The translations under genes were made by a program, and so were the position numbers. A stretch of DNA of 64,000 nucleotides from Ophiosphaerella korrae (lineage: Eukaryota; Ascomycota; Dothideomycetes; Pleosporales; Phaeosphaeriaceae): assembly GCA_028456385.1 (NCBI GenBank), contig JALNQF010000041.1:62001-126000 (forward strand). The letters are read 5' to 3'. Of this stretch, positions 1 through 12,378 are shown piece after piece (the stretch's first letter is position 1; each line of letters starts with the position of its first letter). The notes under the pieces are model-generated. The model made no database searches and was not told the origin of the DNA. It saw nothing but the letters and a program-made list of their open reading frames with translations.

Positions 1-2229
1 CCTCAGGCATACCCCGCACCCACAGGCTATTCGGCGCGCACATGAACTCGACCGTGACATACCAGGATGAAAGCACAGCATGGCTGCTTACCGACGATAT
101 GTGGTCGCGCATGGGGAGTACTCTATATGAGCGCTTTGCTGGAGGCGCTCACTTTGCCGGGTACAAGTTCACACGCGGCTACAAAAACCCCAAAGCAACC
201 AAGAAGCAACCAGATACTGGTAAGGATGTGCTCGAAGATAAGGTGCCCGATCGACCAACAACTCCCTCCTTGGCCTATGGCTCAGATCATGGCAAAGGAG
301 CTACCACTGACGGTTCGGCCAACACTTCTGACGCCGAAACGGACCCGGAGGCCAGAGCTGAATCACCAACTCAAGCAAGGCGAAGGAATCTCGAGAGGCA
401 GGTTTCCTCGTTGATGACCTCATCTAAGACAGACTATGAACGAGAACAGGAAGAAGAACAACGAAAGCGAGATGAAAAGGAGATGCGCGATGATTACAAG
501 AATCAAGACAGTCGGGACCAAGGTCGCGATATTGAACATTTGCTGCTCATAACCCACGGCATCGGCCAGCGGCTTGGCATGCGTATGGAGAGCATCAACT
601 TTATTCACGATGTAAATACGATGCGCAAGTCATTCAAATCTGTTTACGCTGCTTCAACAGACCTGCAAGCTTTGAACGCTGAAGTGGAATCAGAGACCAA
701 AAACAATCGCGTTCAAGTTATTCCCATTGTGTGGCGGCATTTACTCGACTTTCCAAAGCAAAGCCTCAAGCATAATCGCAAAGAGTATGATTTGGGTGAG
801 CTCGATCATGAGGATGAACACTATCCGAATCTTGAGGACATTACCGTTGAAGGTGTACCGGCTGTCCGCAATTTCCTCACCGATCTCGCCCTCGATATAT
901 TGTTGTACCAAAGTCCCGCTTACAAGGGCCATATTTCCCGCATCGTTGTCGATGAACTCAATCGAGTCTATCGCTTGTATAAAGAACGCAATCCCAACTT
1001 TACAGGTAAGGTGAGCCTTGTCGGTCACTCGCTAGGTTCAGCCATCATGTTCGACATTTTGTGTGTCCAAAAGGAGGCACAAGCACAATCAAGCCCAGAA
1101 GCTACCAAGAAACGTCGCCATACAGAAGAAAGTTTGAAGCTCGACTTTGAGGTCGAGGACTTTTACGCGCTAGGTAATATTACATGCTCCATAATTTGTA
1201 GGCTCAAGTCTGACGATAAATAGGTTCACCGATTGGCCTCTTTCAGATGCTGAAAGGCCGCACTGTGACTGCTAGACCCTCTAAATCATTTGTGTCGCCG
1301 AAGACGCCGGGAGACCCCCTTGATGACCCCTTCTCAGCCACGGCGGCTGAACAGGAGCATGCCTTTGATATCACAACATCTTCGCCCCTCTGCAAACAGA
1401 TTTTCAACATCTTCCATCCCACCGATCCCATTAGCTACCGCATTGAACCGCTCATATCCCCCGCCATGGCCAGTCTCAAAGCGCAGCCGCTGCCATACAC
1501 CAAGAAAGGTATCTTTGGAGCGCCTGCCTCTCAAGGTCTAACTGGAATTGGCGCCCGGGTTAATCAAAGCGTCAACGATTTCTGGTCGTCCCTAGGTTCA
1601 GGCATCGCTAGCAATCTCTTGAATCGCAGTTTGGGTCTCTCAGGAAATGACATCAGCGCTTCCGCCTCCAATCCTCCACAAGGCATGCGCACCTCCCGTC
1701 CTCTATCTTTCGGCCCCACAGATCTCAATGAACCTACATCAGCCTTCATCAATGAGGAGCGCCGCAAACGGCTCGGGCAGGAAACGATTGTCCCAGGCGA
1801 AGATGGCGAGCACCCACCCACACTGATCGAGTCCGAGGTGGAGACACTATTCGCAGGCTTCCAGAAGCGGCGTAAGAGCGGTGTGAGCGATGATGGGTCA
1901 CGCAATCACGAGGCCGATCTAGAGTGGCAGGAGCTCGAGGAGAAGAGTCGAAAGCTCAAGAAGGAAGAGGCTAAGGTGAGGGCACTGAATACTAATGGAA
2001 GAGTGGATTATAGTATTCAGGAAGGTGTAAGTTCTGTTCTTCCCAGTTAGCCGTAGCGGCGCTGGGTTATTGGACTGGCAGTGCTAATGTGTGTATCCTC
2101 TAGGCATTCGATATTTCGCTGCTGGCCAGTATCGCGAGTCATCTTACATATTGGGCGGATGAGGATGTGAGTCATTTTATGATTTCACAGTTGCTCGCTC
2201 GGCACCGAGTGTTCAAGCCGAAAGAATAG
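1..2229 (+). CDS. DDHD-domain phospholipase, 5' end missing
   Basis: Probable intracellular phospholipase A1-type lipase of the DDHD family (yeast YOR022C-like). Seen: the frame is open to the window edge. The first in-frame Met (position 42) follows residues RLFGAH, so it is probably internal, and the CAG ending at 25 could be a splice acceptor. Two introns join the frame: 1174-1223 and 2027-2103. From Met42 the model gives about 686 aa. Motifs in order are an LLLITHGIG block, the lipase elbow VGHSLGS (serine near 1027), FHPTDPISYRIEPLI, and a C-terminal VDYSIQ...SHLTYWADEDV segment typical of the DDHD end. A charged linker (about residues 60-160) is probably disordered. Family knowledge: these enzymes hydrolyse phosphatidic acid or other phospholipids at organelle membranes. 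Substrate and location here are inference. Confidence 0.85.
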
Positions 2230-2418
2230 AGTGGTCGGTAGGAACATAAAATCCCACGTGTTGATGCTGTCCCTGATGTACATTTTGCGGTGATGTATAC
2301 AGTTGCCTAGACGAGTCTGCCCCGCGTATTGGTGGGAGGGAAGGCTGAGGCGCAGTCAGCCGCGCGTGCCTCTGGTGGGCGGAGGCTGCAGCATGGCGAT
2401 TGGATAGATGAGACACAG

Positions 2419-2442
2419 GCCACAGCCACAGCCACAGCCACA
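2419..2442. repeat. (GCCACA)4 microsatellite
   Basis: Four perfect copies of a hexanucleotide in the spacer between the DDHD lipase gene and the HeLo-protease gene. The rest of this 457-bp spacer holds a CTATAACC TATA-like site (2517-2524), about 165 bp upstream of the chosen ATG of the next gene. Confidence 0.85.
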
Positions 2443-2686
2443 CGGCGAGGGCGCGGTTGGGGCGATTGGCGCAAGGTGGGGAGCAGCTAGGCATCCACGA
2501 AATGCACCCCAGCTCGCTATAACCACCCCCTTTGCGCCATGACGACGACGCTCAAGGCAGTTGCAGTCGTTCTACACTACATGTCCACGCACACGCGCAC
2601 CCTCCCCACGCAGTGACTCAACCGCCTGCCGCACTGCGACTGCGCGCATACATAACACACGATACGCGATACACAATACACGCACC

Positions 2687-5600
2687 ATGGAAACGATAAG
2701 CAGACTAACCCAGCTGTACTCAGACACCAAGACGTCCTGCGATGCCGTCGTCGAACAGGACACCAAGGACACCCAGCCCGAGACGAATGACCTGCACCGC
2801 AAGTTCAGGATCCAGAAGGACCGCCTGATCACCTGGGGCGTCGACTGGAGCGACAACTCCAAAGGCCAGCAGGGCAATATCGGCGAGCGCGTCGACCAGG
2901 CTGGCCTGACTGAGACGGTAACGAGCCTGCTGGGCACCGTCAGAGAGATATCCGACGAGGCTGAACGGCTGCGGACTGGCGCGCCCGTGGGCAAGACTCT
3001 GTCAGGAGAGAAGAGACAGGCTGCATCTGATGCGCCCTCGTGGGCGGCCGCCGACAAGTCACGTTACGAAGACTTGATCAAGGACCTCACCACTACCATC
3101 GACATCCTCTACGACCTCTCAAGAACACGACGAACACAGCGAGGAATCTCACGGAACCCTAGCCCGAATCCCAAAGCTGGCACAGAAACCCCACGGCCCG
3201 CTGCCTCCGCACCGGTATATCTAACAGCAGCCTACAGCGCGTCAGATCTGACACTAGTCAACCCGGCCACCTTTCCGCTAAATCCTCATGCCAATCTTCT
3301 CGCTCGCTCTCAGTTCCCTCCAAAACTAGATCAGGCTGATCTGGTATTACCTGAAGAGGAACCACCGCCTTATGAGAGCGTTGGTACTTCTTCTATTCGC
3401 ATTATTGGCCGACTGCGCACCCGAAATAGCTCTACCAATCCCTGGAAGACTGATGGTGGTCGCATCACAGAGACTCCAGTGCTAGTCGAATACGCAACCT
3501 ATGATCCAGCTTACCGCTCCACTGGCGTGTCTCCTCCTTTGGACCGACTTGAGCGTCTCTTGTCAATCCTAACCAAGCTTTCTGGTAACCAGAACTTCCA
3601 TGGCACGCTGAAGTGTGTGGGATACTTTGAAGACTCGAGACAACCACGTTTCGGCCTTGTTTTTGAGCTACCGACTTCTGTCTACTCCGGCCCAGCCGAC
3701 TCATATAAGTCTATTGAAGAACTTCGGCCTGCTACCCTACTCAGTGTACTTCAAACCGGATCAAAGTCGCTGCACAATTCTAATAGCGCCACACCACCGC
3801 TAGAAGATCGCTTCCGTCTGGCCTTTACACTCGCACTGACTTTTAGCAAAATCCATGGTGACAATTTTGCCCACCAAGACATTAACAGCAGCAACATCCT
3901 GGTGTTCCGAAAGAATAAAAGACATTCCGCCAACAGTAGAGCCCTTCAATATACACTTCGATCCCCCATGATTTGCTCGTTTGACCTCTTCTCTGAGTAC
4001 AACGTCGATCCAACCAACAAGATGCCAGCACTGAACATCTACCGCCATCCAGAAGATCCCAAATTCACCGGTATCAGGGACACCCCTTACAAACCGCACT
4101 TCGATATGTACAGTCTTGGTCTAGTACTCCTTGAGATTGGATTGTGGCAACCACTCGGTGACTTGTGGAAACCAAAGTACACCTTGAATGACTTTAAAAG
4201 GCGGATAGAAGATGTTTATATCCGTAAGCTGGCATCAAAATGTGGCACACCCTACATGCAGGTGGTGCGGGACTGCTTCTGGGCAGCTGATGCTGCGGAA
4301 GGCCAGGATTCCTCTCAAGTCTACAGTCGGGTCATCCTCAGGCTCCAGCGGTGTTGTATGCTTGATGAATCTGAACCTGGTTTTGATGTGAATGAACTGA
4401 GACCCGGCATATTGCCGATTCAAACGTCTTCGCCCTTGAAGCGCAAGAGCGTTAGTCAATCCCAAGTTGCATCTGACCTTCCTTCAAGTCCATCATACAA
4501 AAGCGCTAAACGATGGGCTATCGAGAAGGGTTCTCAAGCTCTAGAGCGCACACTTTCCAAATCAAAGCCGTCTCCTATGAAGTCCCCAGATCTTAGCTTG
4601 ACACGGAATCCTTCACGGGGCTCTCAAACATCGATTCGCAAAAGCATTTCTGAAAGCCTGCGAATCATGAGCCCAAGACAGGAAGCGGTAGAGCCCGATT
4701 GGGAGTCCCGCGACCCAATGGAAGAATCAGGTATGTAAATGGCGGGACCAGTCCGAACATTCATGAATATCTCAACCGCTACCCAGAAGCGTATGAACAC
4801 TTGAACAATACGCTTTGAGGGTGTTTGGAAACCTTATACCGGGGGGCTTGCTAATTTACGATTAGGTACTCTTATCGACACACCACCAAACTCGCAAGAT
4901 CGAAATGATGCAGCATCTATACCCAAGGAGCGAGTGGTCAATGCGGCATCGATCATCCAGCGCGCGTGGAGAGCATCACGTGCTGAGTCATTGGGGCCAG
5001 ATATGACGTTGAGGGGGTACAAAGAAAAGATCACACTCATCCAAAAGGCTTGGCGGGACAGCAAACAGAAGAAGTCTAACACCATTGAAGCCCTCCTGAC
5101 AGACGGCATTCGTCACTGGCCTCAAGCCACTCTCGGGTACCCTACACCAGAACCTGAATTAGTTCGCAGCATCGAACCAAACCCTAATTTTGTTACCTCC
5201 TCCATCCAGATTCAAACCGATATGGAGCCTTTAGCTCGCCCCAAGCTTCGTCTGTTTCCTGCTAACTTTCCCACGGGTATCGTCGAGGAATGGCACACGA
5301 CCATGTTACCTCGACTTGAGCGTCTAATCGAGCGCGCCCTCAAAGACTCGGATGAAACCATCAGTATTGATCTCGTCGCTATTGGCGAAACTCAAGAAAA
5401 GGCTCGACCCACTATTTTCGTCACCTGCAGCAGTGTCCCAAAAGTAAAGGCTGTCCTTGCTCGTCGCTTCCGCTATGATGAGAACTCCTTCGAACTCAAG
5501 GTTCGCCGCGGCAAAATTCGGCGATCGAAGATGAGCCGTTCGTCGCGAAGGATACATCCTCCTCATCGTTCAATGATGAACACTGATAATTATAACGCAG

Positions 5601-7090
5601 ATATGGCCGTTATGAACCCTTTTCATCAAAAACGTCCGCTCTGTGGAGCATCTATCGGAGCTTTCAACGGTACACACCTTCCCCCTGTTTCATACGGTGG
5701 AGTCATCCTTGTTGACGATGAACCGATTGGAATGACCGTACATCACTTACTAGACGATCCTTCGGACGATGAGAGCGATGCTGGTGACGACTACTCGAAT
5801 CCTCACCCAAACGATGCCATTCTTTCGAGCGCAACAAGCACCAAAAACCCATGGTTAATGGGAATGGGCGCTCAGCCAGGGCTTGAACTCGACTCAGAAG
5901 ACCCCGTGGCAATGTGGGACTTGGAACTATCCGATGATGATGATGATGAGATCATGAAGAGTGATGATGATACTGAGTCCTTTGACTGCTCGGACTCCGA
6001 GTTAGACTCGGATGATGAATCAACCAACGATCTGATGAGCGACTCAACATTTTCGCGCGTTACAACAGGCGATATCGATGGCATCCAGCCAGGCACAGGA
6101 TCCGACATCAAGATCACACAACCAGCTATTGATGATGTCGACGAGGACTTTTTCCCAAACGACGATGATCGTGATGAGGAACACCTGCTCTCCCATGAGT
6201 TAGGCCATGTCCACGCATCATCGGGAATACGCCGCTGGAAGCGCGGCGGTATTGTTCATGAGATTGACTGGGCTCTACTCAAACTGAACGATGATCGGCT
6301 ACAGCCCTACAATATCTGTCAGGGTGGCCGACGGTTTTGTCTGCGCACGATGGAACCAGACCAGAAACTCATTGCACAAAAGCTTGAAGAGCCAGTTGAC
6401 CGCCGCCACTACCGCCCTGAAGAGGATGAATATCCCAATGGAGTTGCCAAAGCCGACAATCTTGGTGGAATGAATGTCCACTGTTTTGGTCGAACAACGG
6501 GTCTTCAAGGCGGCATGATCAACCCTGCCATGTCGTCTGTGCGCATCTACCGCCGGAAGACATTCTCTCGCAGCTGGTCTGTTCCTGGGGGGTTCGGCGT
6601 CGGCGGCGACTCAGGCGCCTGGATCATCGAAAACCGCACACACCAAGTTGTGGGACATGTCCTCGCATGGTGCCAACGCAACCATATCGCCTATCTCTGT
6701 CCTATGGAAGTTCTCCTCGAAGATATCAAACGTACACTTGGCGCAAAACGCATCTATCTCCCCGGCTCCGCTGCTCAAACACTATACACCAAATCTGGGG
6801 ACAGGAAAGCTACCAAGAATGTTTCAGGCACGAACACAGAGATCGACGATATCGAGATTGGTGTCCAGGGCCTTGGCATTGTCGACTCGGCAGTTGATAT
6901 GCGGTCAACGTTTAGCACGGCACCGCCTAGTGGATCGGGCGGTGTGTGGATGCGTAATGGGCGCTTGGATTTTCCGTCGATGAATGGTGGGGGTGAGAGC
7001 GATAAAGAGAATCTTCCGGTGCTAAGAAGTCAAATCGTGAAGGCTAAAGAGGGTCGGGAAGGTAGTTTAGGAATAGCTGTTGTTCCTTAG
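2687..7090 (+). CDS. HeLo-like / pseudokinase / IQ / trypsin-like protease multidomain protein
   Basis: Two exons, 2687-4730 and 4866-7090, about 1,422 aa. The 135-nt intron (GTATGT ... GCTAATTTACGATTAG) has a branch-point-like CTAAT close to the acceptor and joins the frames exactly, so I treat this as one gene. Start: ACC-ATG-G at 2687; an in-frame ATG at 2561 lies in low-complexity leader. Seen: residues 1-100 are helical and resemble HeLo/HET-s N-termini (KFRIQKDRLITWGVDW). Residues about 240-560 have a protein-kinase fold without a glycine loop, with HQDINSSNIL for HRD..N and SFD for DFG, so probably inactive. Near the start of exon 2 are two IQ-like helices (IIQRAWRASR, LIQKAWRDSK). Then comes a chymotrypsin-type protease: His in TVHHL (5744), Asp in EIDWALLKL (6266), Ser in GGDSGAW (6611). 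About 130 acidic residues lie between His and Asp. Family knowledge: HeLo domains are membrane-toxic effectors of fungal incompatibility. A cell-death role here is inference. Confidence 0.8.
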
Positions 7091-7329
7091 GTGGGTGCAG
7101 GTCATGGGCTGGAGAGATTCGATCCGCTTTGTTGTCCATCAAAGATAATAGGAGCACATTTGCACATGTTTTCAAATTTTATATTGTGAATAGCAACAAG
7201 CAGGTAACTACTCGAAATTTCGAAGTCTAATGGCCTTTAGAGTGATTTTTCTACCTGTTAGGTGTTCAACATGTATTGGATTGTTGACGAATAGCTTACA
7301 AAAGGAACCAAAGGTTAACTTGAAGCGAT

Positions 7330-7978
7330 TACGGAGGTGCCTTTCAAAAGTTTTGTCTGACGCTAAAAACGCCACTGCAATGTGGCGTTCTTGGCACCAA
7401 AAATTTCATTTTCTTTGAAACTGTAGATACTATATTTCGCTGTATTATCATGGCTCTAAATACTAATATCTATACTAGCACTTTAGTCATTACTTTGAAG
7501 TCACCTCCTGTTAGCAAATCTACCTTACAGATCTCAGAACTAACTAGTGTACACTCTTGTACGGTCGACAGAATCTATGGCCGTGCTATTACAGCAGGTT
7601 TCGAGCCGAATACTCTACCTCTTAAGATACTTCCCGAGCATTTTCAAGATGCTCCTCGGTCTGGCCGCCCTGTCAAACAGACAGCCGAGGTTAAGGAGCA
7701 AGTGATAGAACAAGTACGACGCGACAGATTCGGATCAAAGCATGGCAGACGCAGTCAAGGCGTGGGAAAGATGCTGGAGAGACCTCCCATAAGAGAAGAT
7801 ACAATCTTAGATAGAGCGCATCCTTGTACAAATCCCTAAAATTATAGAACTACAGGGTGGAAATGAGTATATAGAAGGTAGATGTGGACCGTGTAGACGG
7901 CCAAAGGCGAGTTGAGACAGAGATCAGCGTTTTGGTGGCATTTCTTGGCAGACAAAACTTCTGAAAGGCACCTCCGTA
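7330..7978 (+). mobile_element. Non-autonomous Tc1/mariner-type element remnant
   Basis: Terminal inverted repeats of about 30 bp: the left arm from 7330 (TACGGAGGTGCCTTTCAAAA...) and the right arm ending at 7978, whose reverse complement matches with one mismatch over 30 bases. Both ends carry TA, the Tc1/mariner target site. Inside, an ORF (7450-7839, 129 aa) contains a helix-turn-helix stretch and the linker DAPRSGRPVKQT, seen in N-terminal DNA-binding parts of Tc1-type transposases. No catalytic DDE/D domain follows, so the element cannot move by itself. A 7-bp hairpin (7369-7388) sits just inside the left arm. Confidence 0.75.
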
Positions 7979-10900
7979 TAATCATCTATGATAGATTACA
8001 TGAAGCAAGGCTGATATAATTATGGAGGGTTTGAATTATCACATCGGCAGGTACGTCTTGCTAGTTTGCCGGACAAGTACCTCCCTACGCATAGAGTTGT
8101 AGCACATTACTGTACATCACATTGAACATAGACCAGACTCATACGCAAGACTAAATACACGTTGAATGATTGATCTTAAGTGTGCATGCTTAGTAGTTCC
8201 AAGAAAGTTCAAATTTTCCCAGGGAGCAACGCAGGTACGAATCTTTTGTCATGGTAACCTCAATGCGACCTTAGAAAATAGCAGCTTAGATCCCGATGGG
8301 AGACCGCATGTAACATGGGTTTAAATAAGCTCTTATCCACACACCAACTAGTGAGTGCCTAGGTATGTATACTTGTATTTGGTTATTCTTGCGTTACTAT
8401 GGCAACACCCATAACAAAGCAGCACAATATTCTTGTGCCGAGACTTTGGTGTATACGCCTCTCAATAGATTCGTATGTGCCCGTGAGCTCGCAATTTGCG
8501 AAATCCGAGGGTCCCTTGTCATGTCATCGACTACGAACAAGAACAGAGTGTGTATCGAGTCAGAGAGTAGGCGAATAATGTTGATCCCATTCGCAATATT
8601 GAATGCACTGCTGGTCAGATTGTACGCGAAAAGACTATATGTGTTATTAAAGAAAAGAATGTGATCAACGCAGAGCAAAGGTTGCAAAGGCTGTTGGGCG
8701 AGGAAAAGGTGAATGTTTGAGATGAAATATGAAACTAGTCATGCTGTTGTGAGTAACGTCGCAAAGAAACAGAAAGATCTGGAAAATCCCGGACACCCCT
8801 GATCAAATTTCAACTTGAGTTCCTAAGTTCTTGAGTTCAGGAAGAAAACGAACTCAAAGAACAAGTTATGATGAAATGATGAATGATGAGTATATAGGTT
8901 CAATCAGTATAAAAGTCTTCTTCAGGCACTAGCTAGCTACTCTAGAGCATCAAGTTTTTCATAAACCCAAGTTCCCTGGTACTGGCGCTTTTTTTTTTTG
9001 CTCACATCCAGTCACACGTTCGGGAACGAGGGCGGTTACGCCAACTAGCCGCAGTGTGAGAAATGAAGATTATCCTTTTCAAAATGGAATACTGGAGCTG
9101 AACAAAAGACTATGTTGAGAAGAAGGCAGCTAAATATTTTATCAAATGGCTGCTTTATTTATAGTTGCATGGTTTAGTGAGATTAGTTAGGTAACTGCGA
9201 TGTGCTGTATGCTGACTTTGCTAAGAAACACTGGAGCCAACGTAAGTTGTTCTGATGGATTAACTTAGAATGAGTTGGTGCTTCTGAAGTTATCACCTCA
9301 CTCTCTTATCATCTGACGTCAGAGGGTATCACAGCACAATAATAGATTGCAACTTCAGGACAGAGTATCACTAATATCACCTATCATCTTCAAGTATGTA
9401 TCTCAGATTGATTACTGAGAATAGGCGGCAAAGCCCAAGGATAACGAGCAAGGCTGTTGCAAAGACCATGTACAGTTCGTGTCAAGGCAGTGTTATGACA
9501 CCTCATGCTTCATCTTACTCTTGAAGGTAGGGTGAAGGGTAATTTGTCAGCTACATCCGTCCCAAGGCCCACTAAAGAGCTGCCTAAGAAATAGTAGGTG
9601 GCTTGGGCATGCAGATAGACGAGCCTTGAATAGAACGAAGAGGGATGTATTGTGAGCCTCAGCACAGCGACCGTCATTCGCCAAATCAACTATCAACCAT
9701 GACATCACAGCGAGAGAATGTGCCCCTCTGGTTCTCACTGTGCGAACTCGTAGCCCTATCGTCCGTGGGTCGGATAGCAAAAGCCCAACCACACCAACCC
9801 AATGCTATCGCAGTCTCGCTTAGATTGAATGCCAAGCCCACATCGTTCGCATGCCCAAACAACGAAAATAGACGATCAGGGTAAAAAAGCAAGACCCACC
9901 TGTAGAGAGTACTTATAAGGAAGCTTGAAATTCTGCTTTGCGGGAAGAAAGCCCAAACAAACACGTCACAGCGCGCTGGTTTAGGCCTGAGACCGGGATT
10001 CCGAAGCTGCCACCAAAGCTCATTACTAGATGAAGCGTATGAGTCTTCGGAAGAGGCCACATATTCGTATTTCGCAGAGCTATCTGCGCTTTCTGCGAGT
10101 GACAGCCGCATCACATTCAACGTGGCGCTGAGGCTCTCTGTCCTCTTGCATGCCTAGAGTCCCTAGGCACAGGTAGCCGCCGAAGTGGGACCCGCATTGG
10201 GCAGTGCTTCTATTTCGCAACGACTTCGCGGCGCACCAACGCCAAAAAGTGGATCCGCTGGGCAGCTATGAGCCGCAAAACTACGCGTTCCATGTTCTTG
10301 GAACCCAATCAGGAGGCTGTTTGGGCAGCGATGAAAGTTACAGTGCTGAGTGACTCACATATGCTGATAGGAGCGGAGGCTGCGCTGCGGTTAGAGAGGG
10401 AATGGCGCAGCATGGTTAAAGCAGGATAGTCTGCGTGAAATGAAATGTATGATTAAGAGGAGGATAGTGTCGATGAAATGACGATAGCATGGGAGAGAGA
10501 TAGGGCTGAGACGTGTGGCCCACACGTTCTTAAAACGCGCTAGCCAGATAGGGTATTGAGAGAAACTTTTTTTTAGAGTGGCAGAGTGGAGGCAACGTGG
10601 AAAAGAAGTATATGGATTTAAATAAGGAGGCTCCATATAGTGTGAAGGTGTATATTGCTACGTACCTTGAATATTGCACTCGCGCGATGCACGGAACATC
10701 AACGGGGATTCTATGACCCAAGCAGTAGTAGCAGGGCACACGGAAGAAGCCGGGGACAACAAGCGATATATCTGCCTGATGAGGTAGATTGTCAGCGCTT
10801 GAGATCCACTCATTTAAACATCACTAATAGAGCCTGGCACCCTGGGTACTTTCCAGTCAAAAACAAGCAATTCACAAAACATTGTCTGCTAAGACAGTGT

Positions 10901-12344
10901 AGTTAGCCATTGTCGAAGGAAGTCGTGAAGCAACCCTCCGATACTCACCACAACTGTCTGCAAGGCTTGTTGTGCCACGAAAGTAAATGCGCTCATCGTA
11001 CAATGACTGCCGATATCGCATTCCTGTGCGATGTATACACAGCGATGGCGTTTGAAGAGTTCGATTCTGCAGGTCGCATCCGCGTGCCGAAGATAGCCAG
11101 CCCCGTCAGTGCCAGACTAGTTGACATTAGTCGATGCAGCGAGCTTGTGTCAAGGAAAAGCCCACTGGATTGGCTGTCGTGTTCGCGGCCGTTGTACGAG
11201 TCTTTTTTCCAAGCGTTGCCCCGCTCATAACTTGGGGCATTCAACGTGTGCAACGGGAACTCTAGCAACCCGGTATTTGGTAGAGGTTCAAGTAGAGGAA
11301 GCGAGTCTAGCTCATGTGGTGCCCACACAGTGAACGACTCTGGCTGCATCCTGCATTCCATGCTTGCCAAGCCGATTACAACCACTGTCACACAAAATGT
11401 TCGGCAATCTGGTGGTGGTGTAGGAGCATTGGATGTCAGTCCGCCATACTAGCGATTAAGTCACTGCCCTGCCTTGTCCTAACATGTCCGGTAAATCTTC
11501 GTTCGCACTGGCCTGTCTGGAGGAACCTGCTTTGGATGCCGGCAATCGAATTAGGGATTAGGATGAAGCCGAGGGTAGTGCGCTGATTGTGCCTGCAAAA
11601 GCAACGTGGGAATGATGGTTTTCGTTGTTAGCCATCTGGACGAAAGTCGTGGGCCAATTCCGTGGTTGACTGACTGTTGAGGTCGTGAGGGCCAGTGCTG
11701 CATCTCTTCACCGGTGCAGGGTGGGGTAGCGATAATTCGACGAGTAAGCATAGCTGTCGGCCCGCGTGACGGAGTGCTTGAGACGAGACGGATGGACCGC
11801 ACCGGATACAGCTGTCTGCGTGCTGTTGGATGTCGTGCTGCGAGTGGGGCTACATCGTTCTGGAAAATTGTGATTTGCGGCGTCCAAGCAGGCGTTTGCC
11901 AGTCAGACACCAGCGAACGGTCTCAGTGGCAACGAACAGACATTTTCGCGTCTTTCGGGACGTTAATGAATGTCGCGGACGGGTGAAGGTGCTTTGCTGT
12001 TCCTGCAGCGCCGACGTGGCAGCTGCACGCAATCATATGGCACTAACCACGACACCACATGAAGTGAGTGAGGCTCAGGCGTGACGTCGACCAGGGGCGA
12101 TGACGAAAGGGAGTTAAATAAAGTGAGGCTAGGTACTTGGATACCGGGTGGGCCGTGTGTAGTGGTGGTAGTGGCGGTGGTATACACACTCTACTGTGTA
12201 GCTATGTAATAGCAGAGACGGCCATGGGTGGCGCCAAGAGCTGGCCAGAAGGGGAAGGAGGCAGACGCGCCAGGACCAGGGCGGCCTAGCTCGATGCGAG
12301 GAGGGTATTGTCTGGTTTGTGTGGGAAGCGGTGAGGAGGCGACA

Positions 12345-12378
12345 GTACGGTGCGGTACGGTGCGGTGCGGTACGGTAC
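12345..12378. repeat. Pentanucleotide (GTRCG)n tandem repeat
   Basis: About seven imperfect copies of a 5-bp unit alternating GTACG and GTGCG, in the presumed promoter region of the gene at 13164. Confidence 0.8.

Noticed and set aside
4731..4934. Two separate genes instead of one (a 725-codon ORF ending at 4738 and a second ORF starting at 4934)
   Set aside because: The second ORF opens with GTG inside an exon, has no ATG of its own nearby, and a GTATGT...CTAAT...TAG intron joins the two frames exactly.
7450..7839. A stand-alone small gene of 129 aa
   Set aside because: It lies wholly between the terminal inverted repeats and carries a Tc1-type transposase N-terminus, so it is part of the element.
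8365..8687. Overlapping ORFs of 99 and 96 codons on both strands
   Set aside because: No motif, no codon-usage signal and mutual antisense overlap; treated as chance.
9686..10120. Minus-strand ORF of 144 codons
   Set aside because: Low-complexity composition, no recognisable domain and no promoter or intron support.
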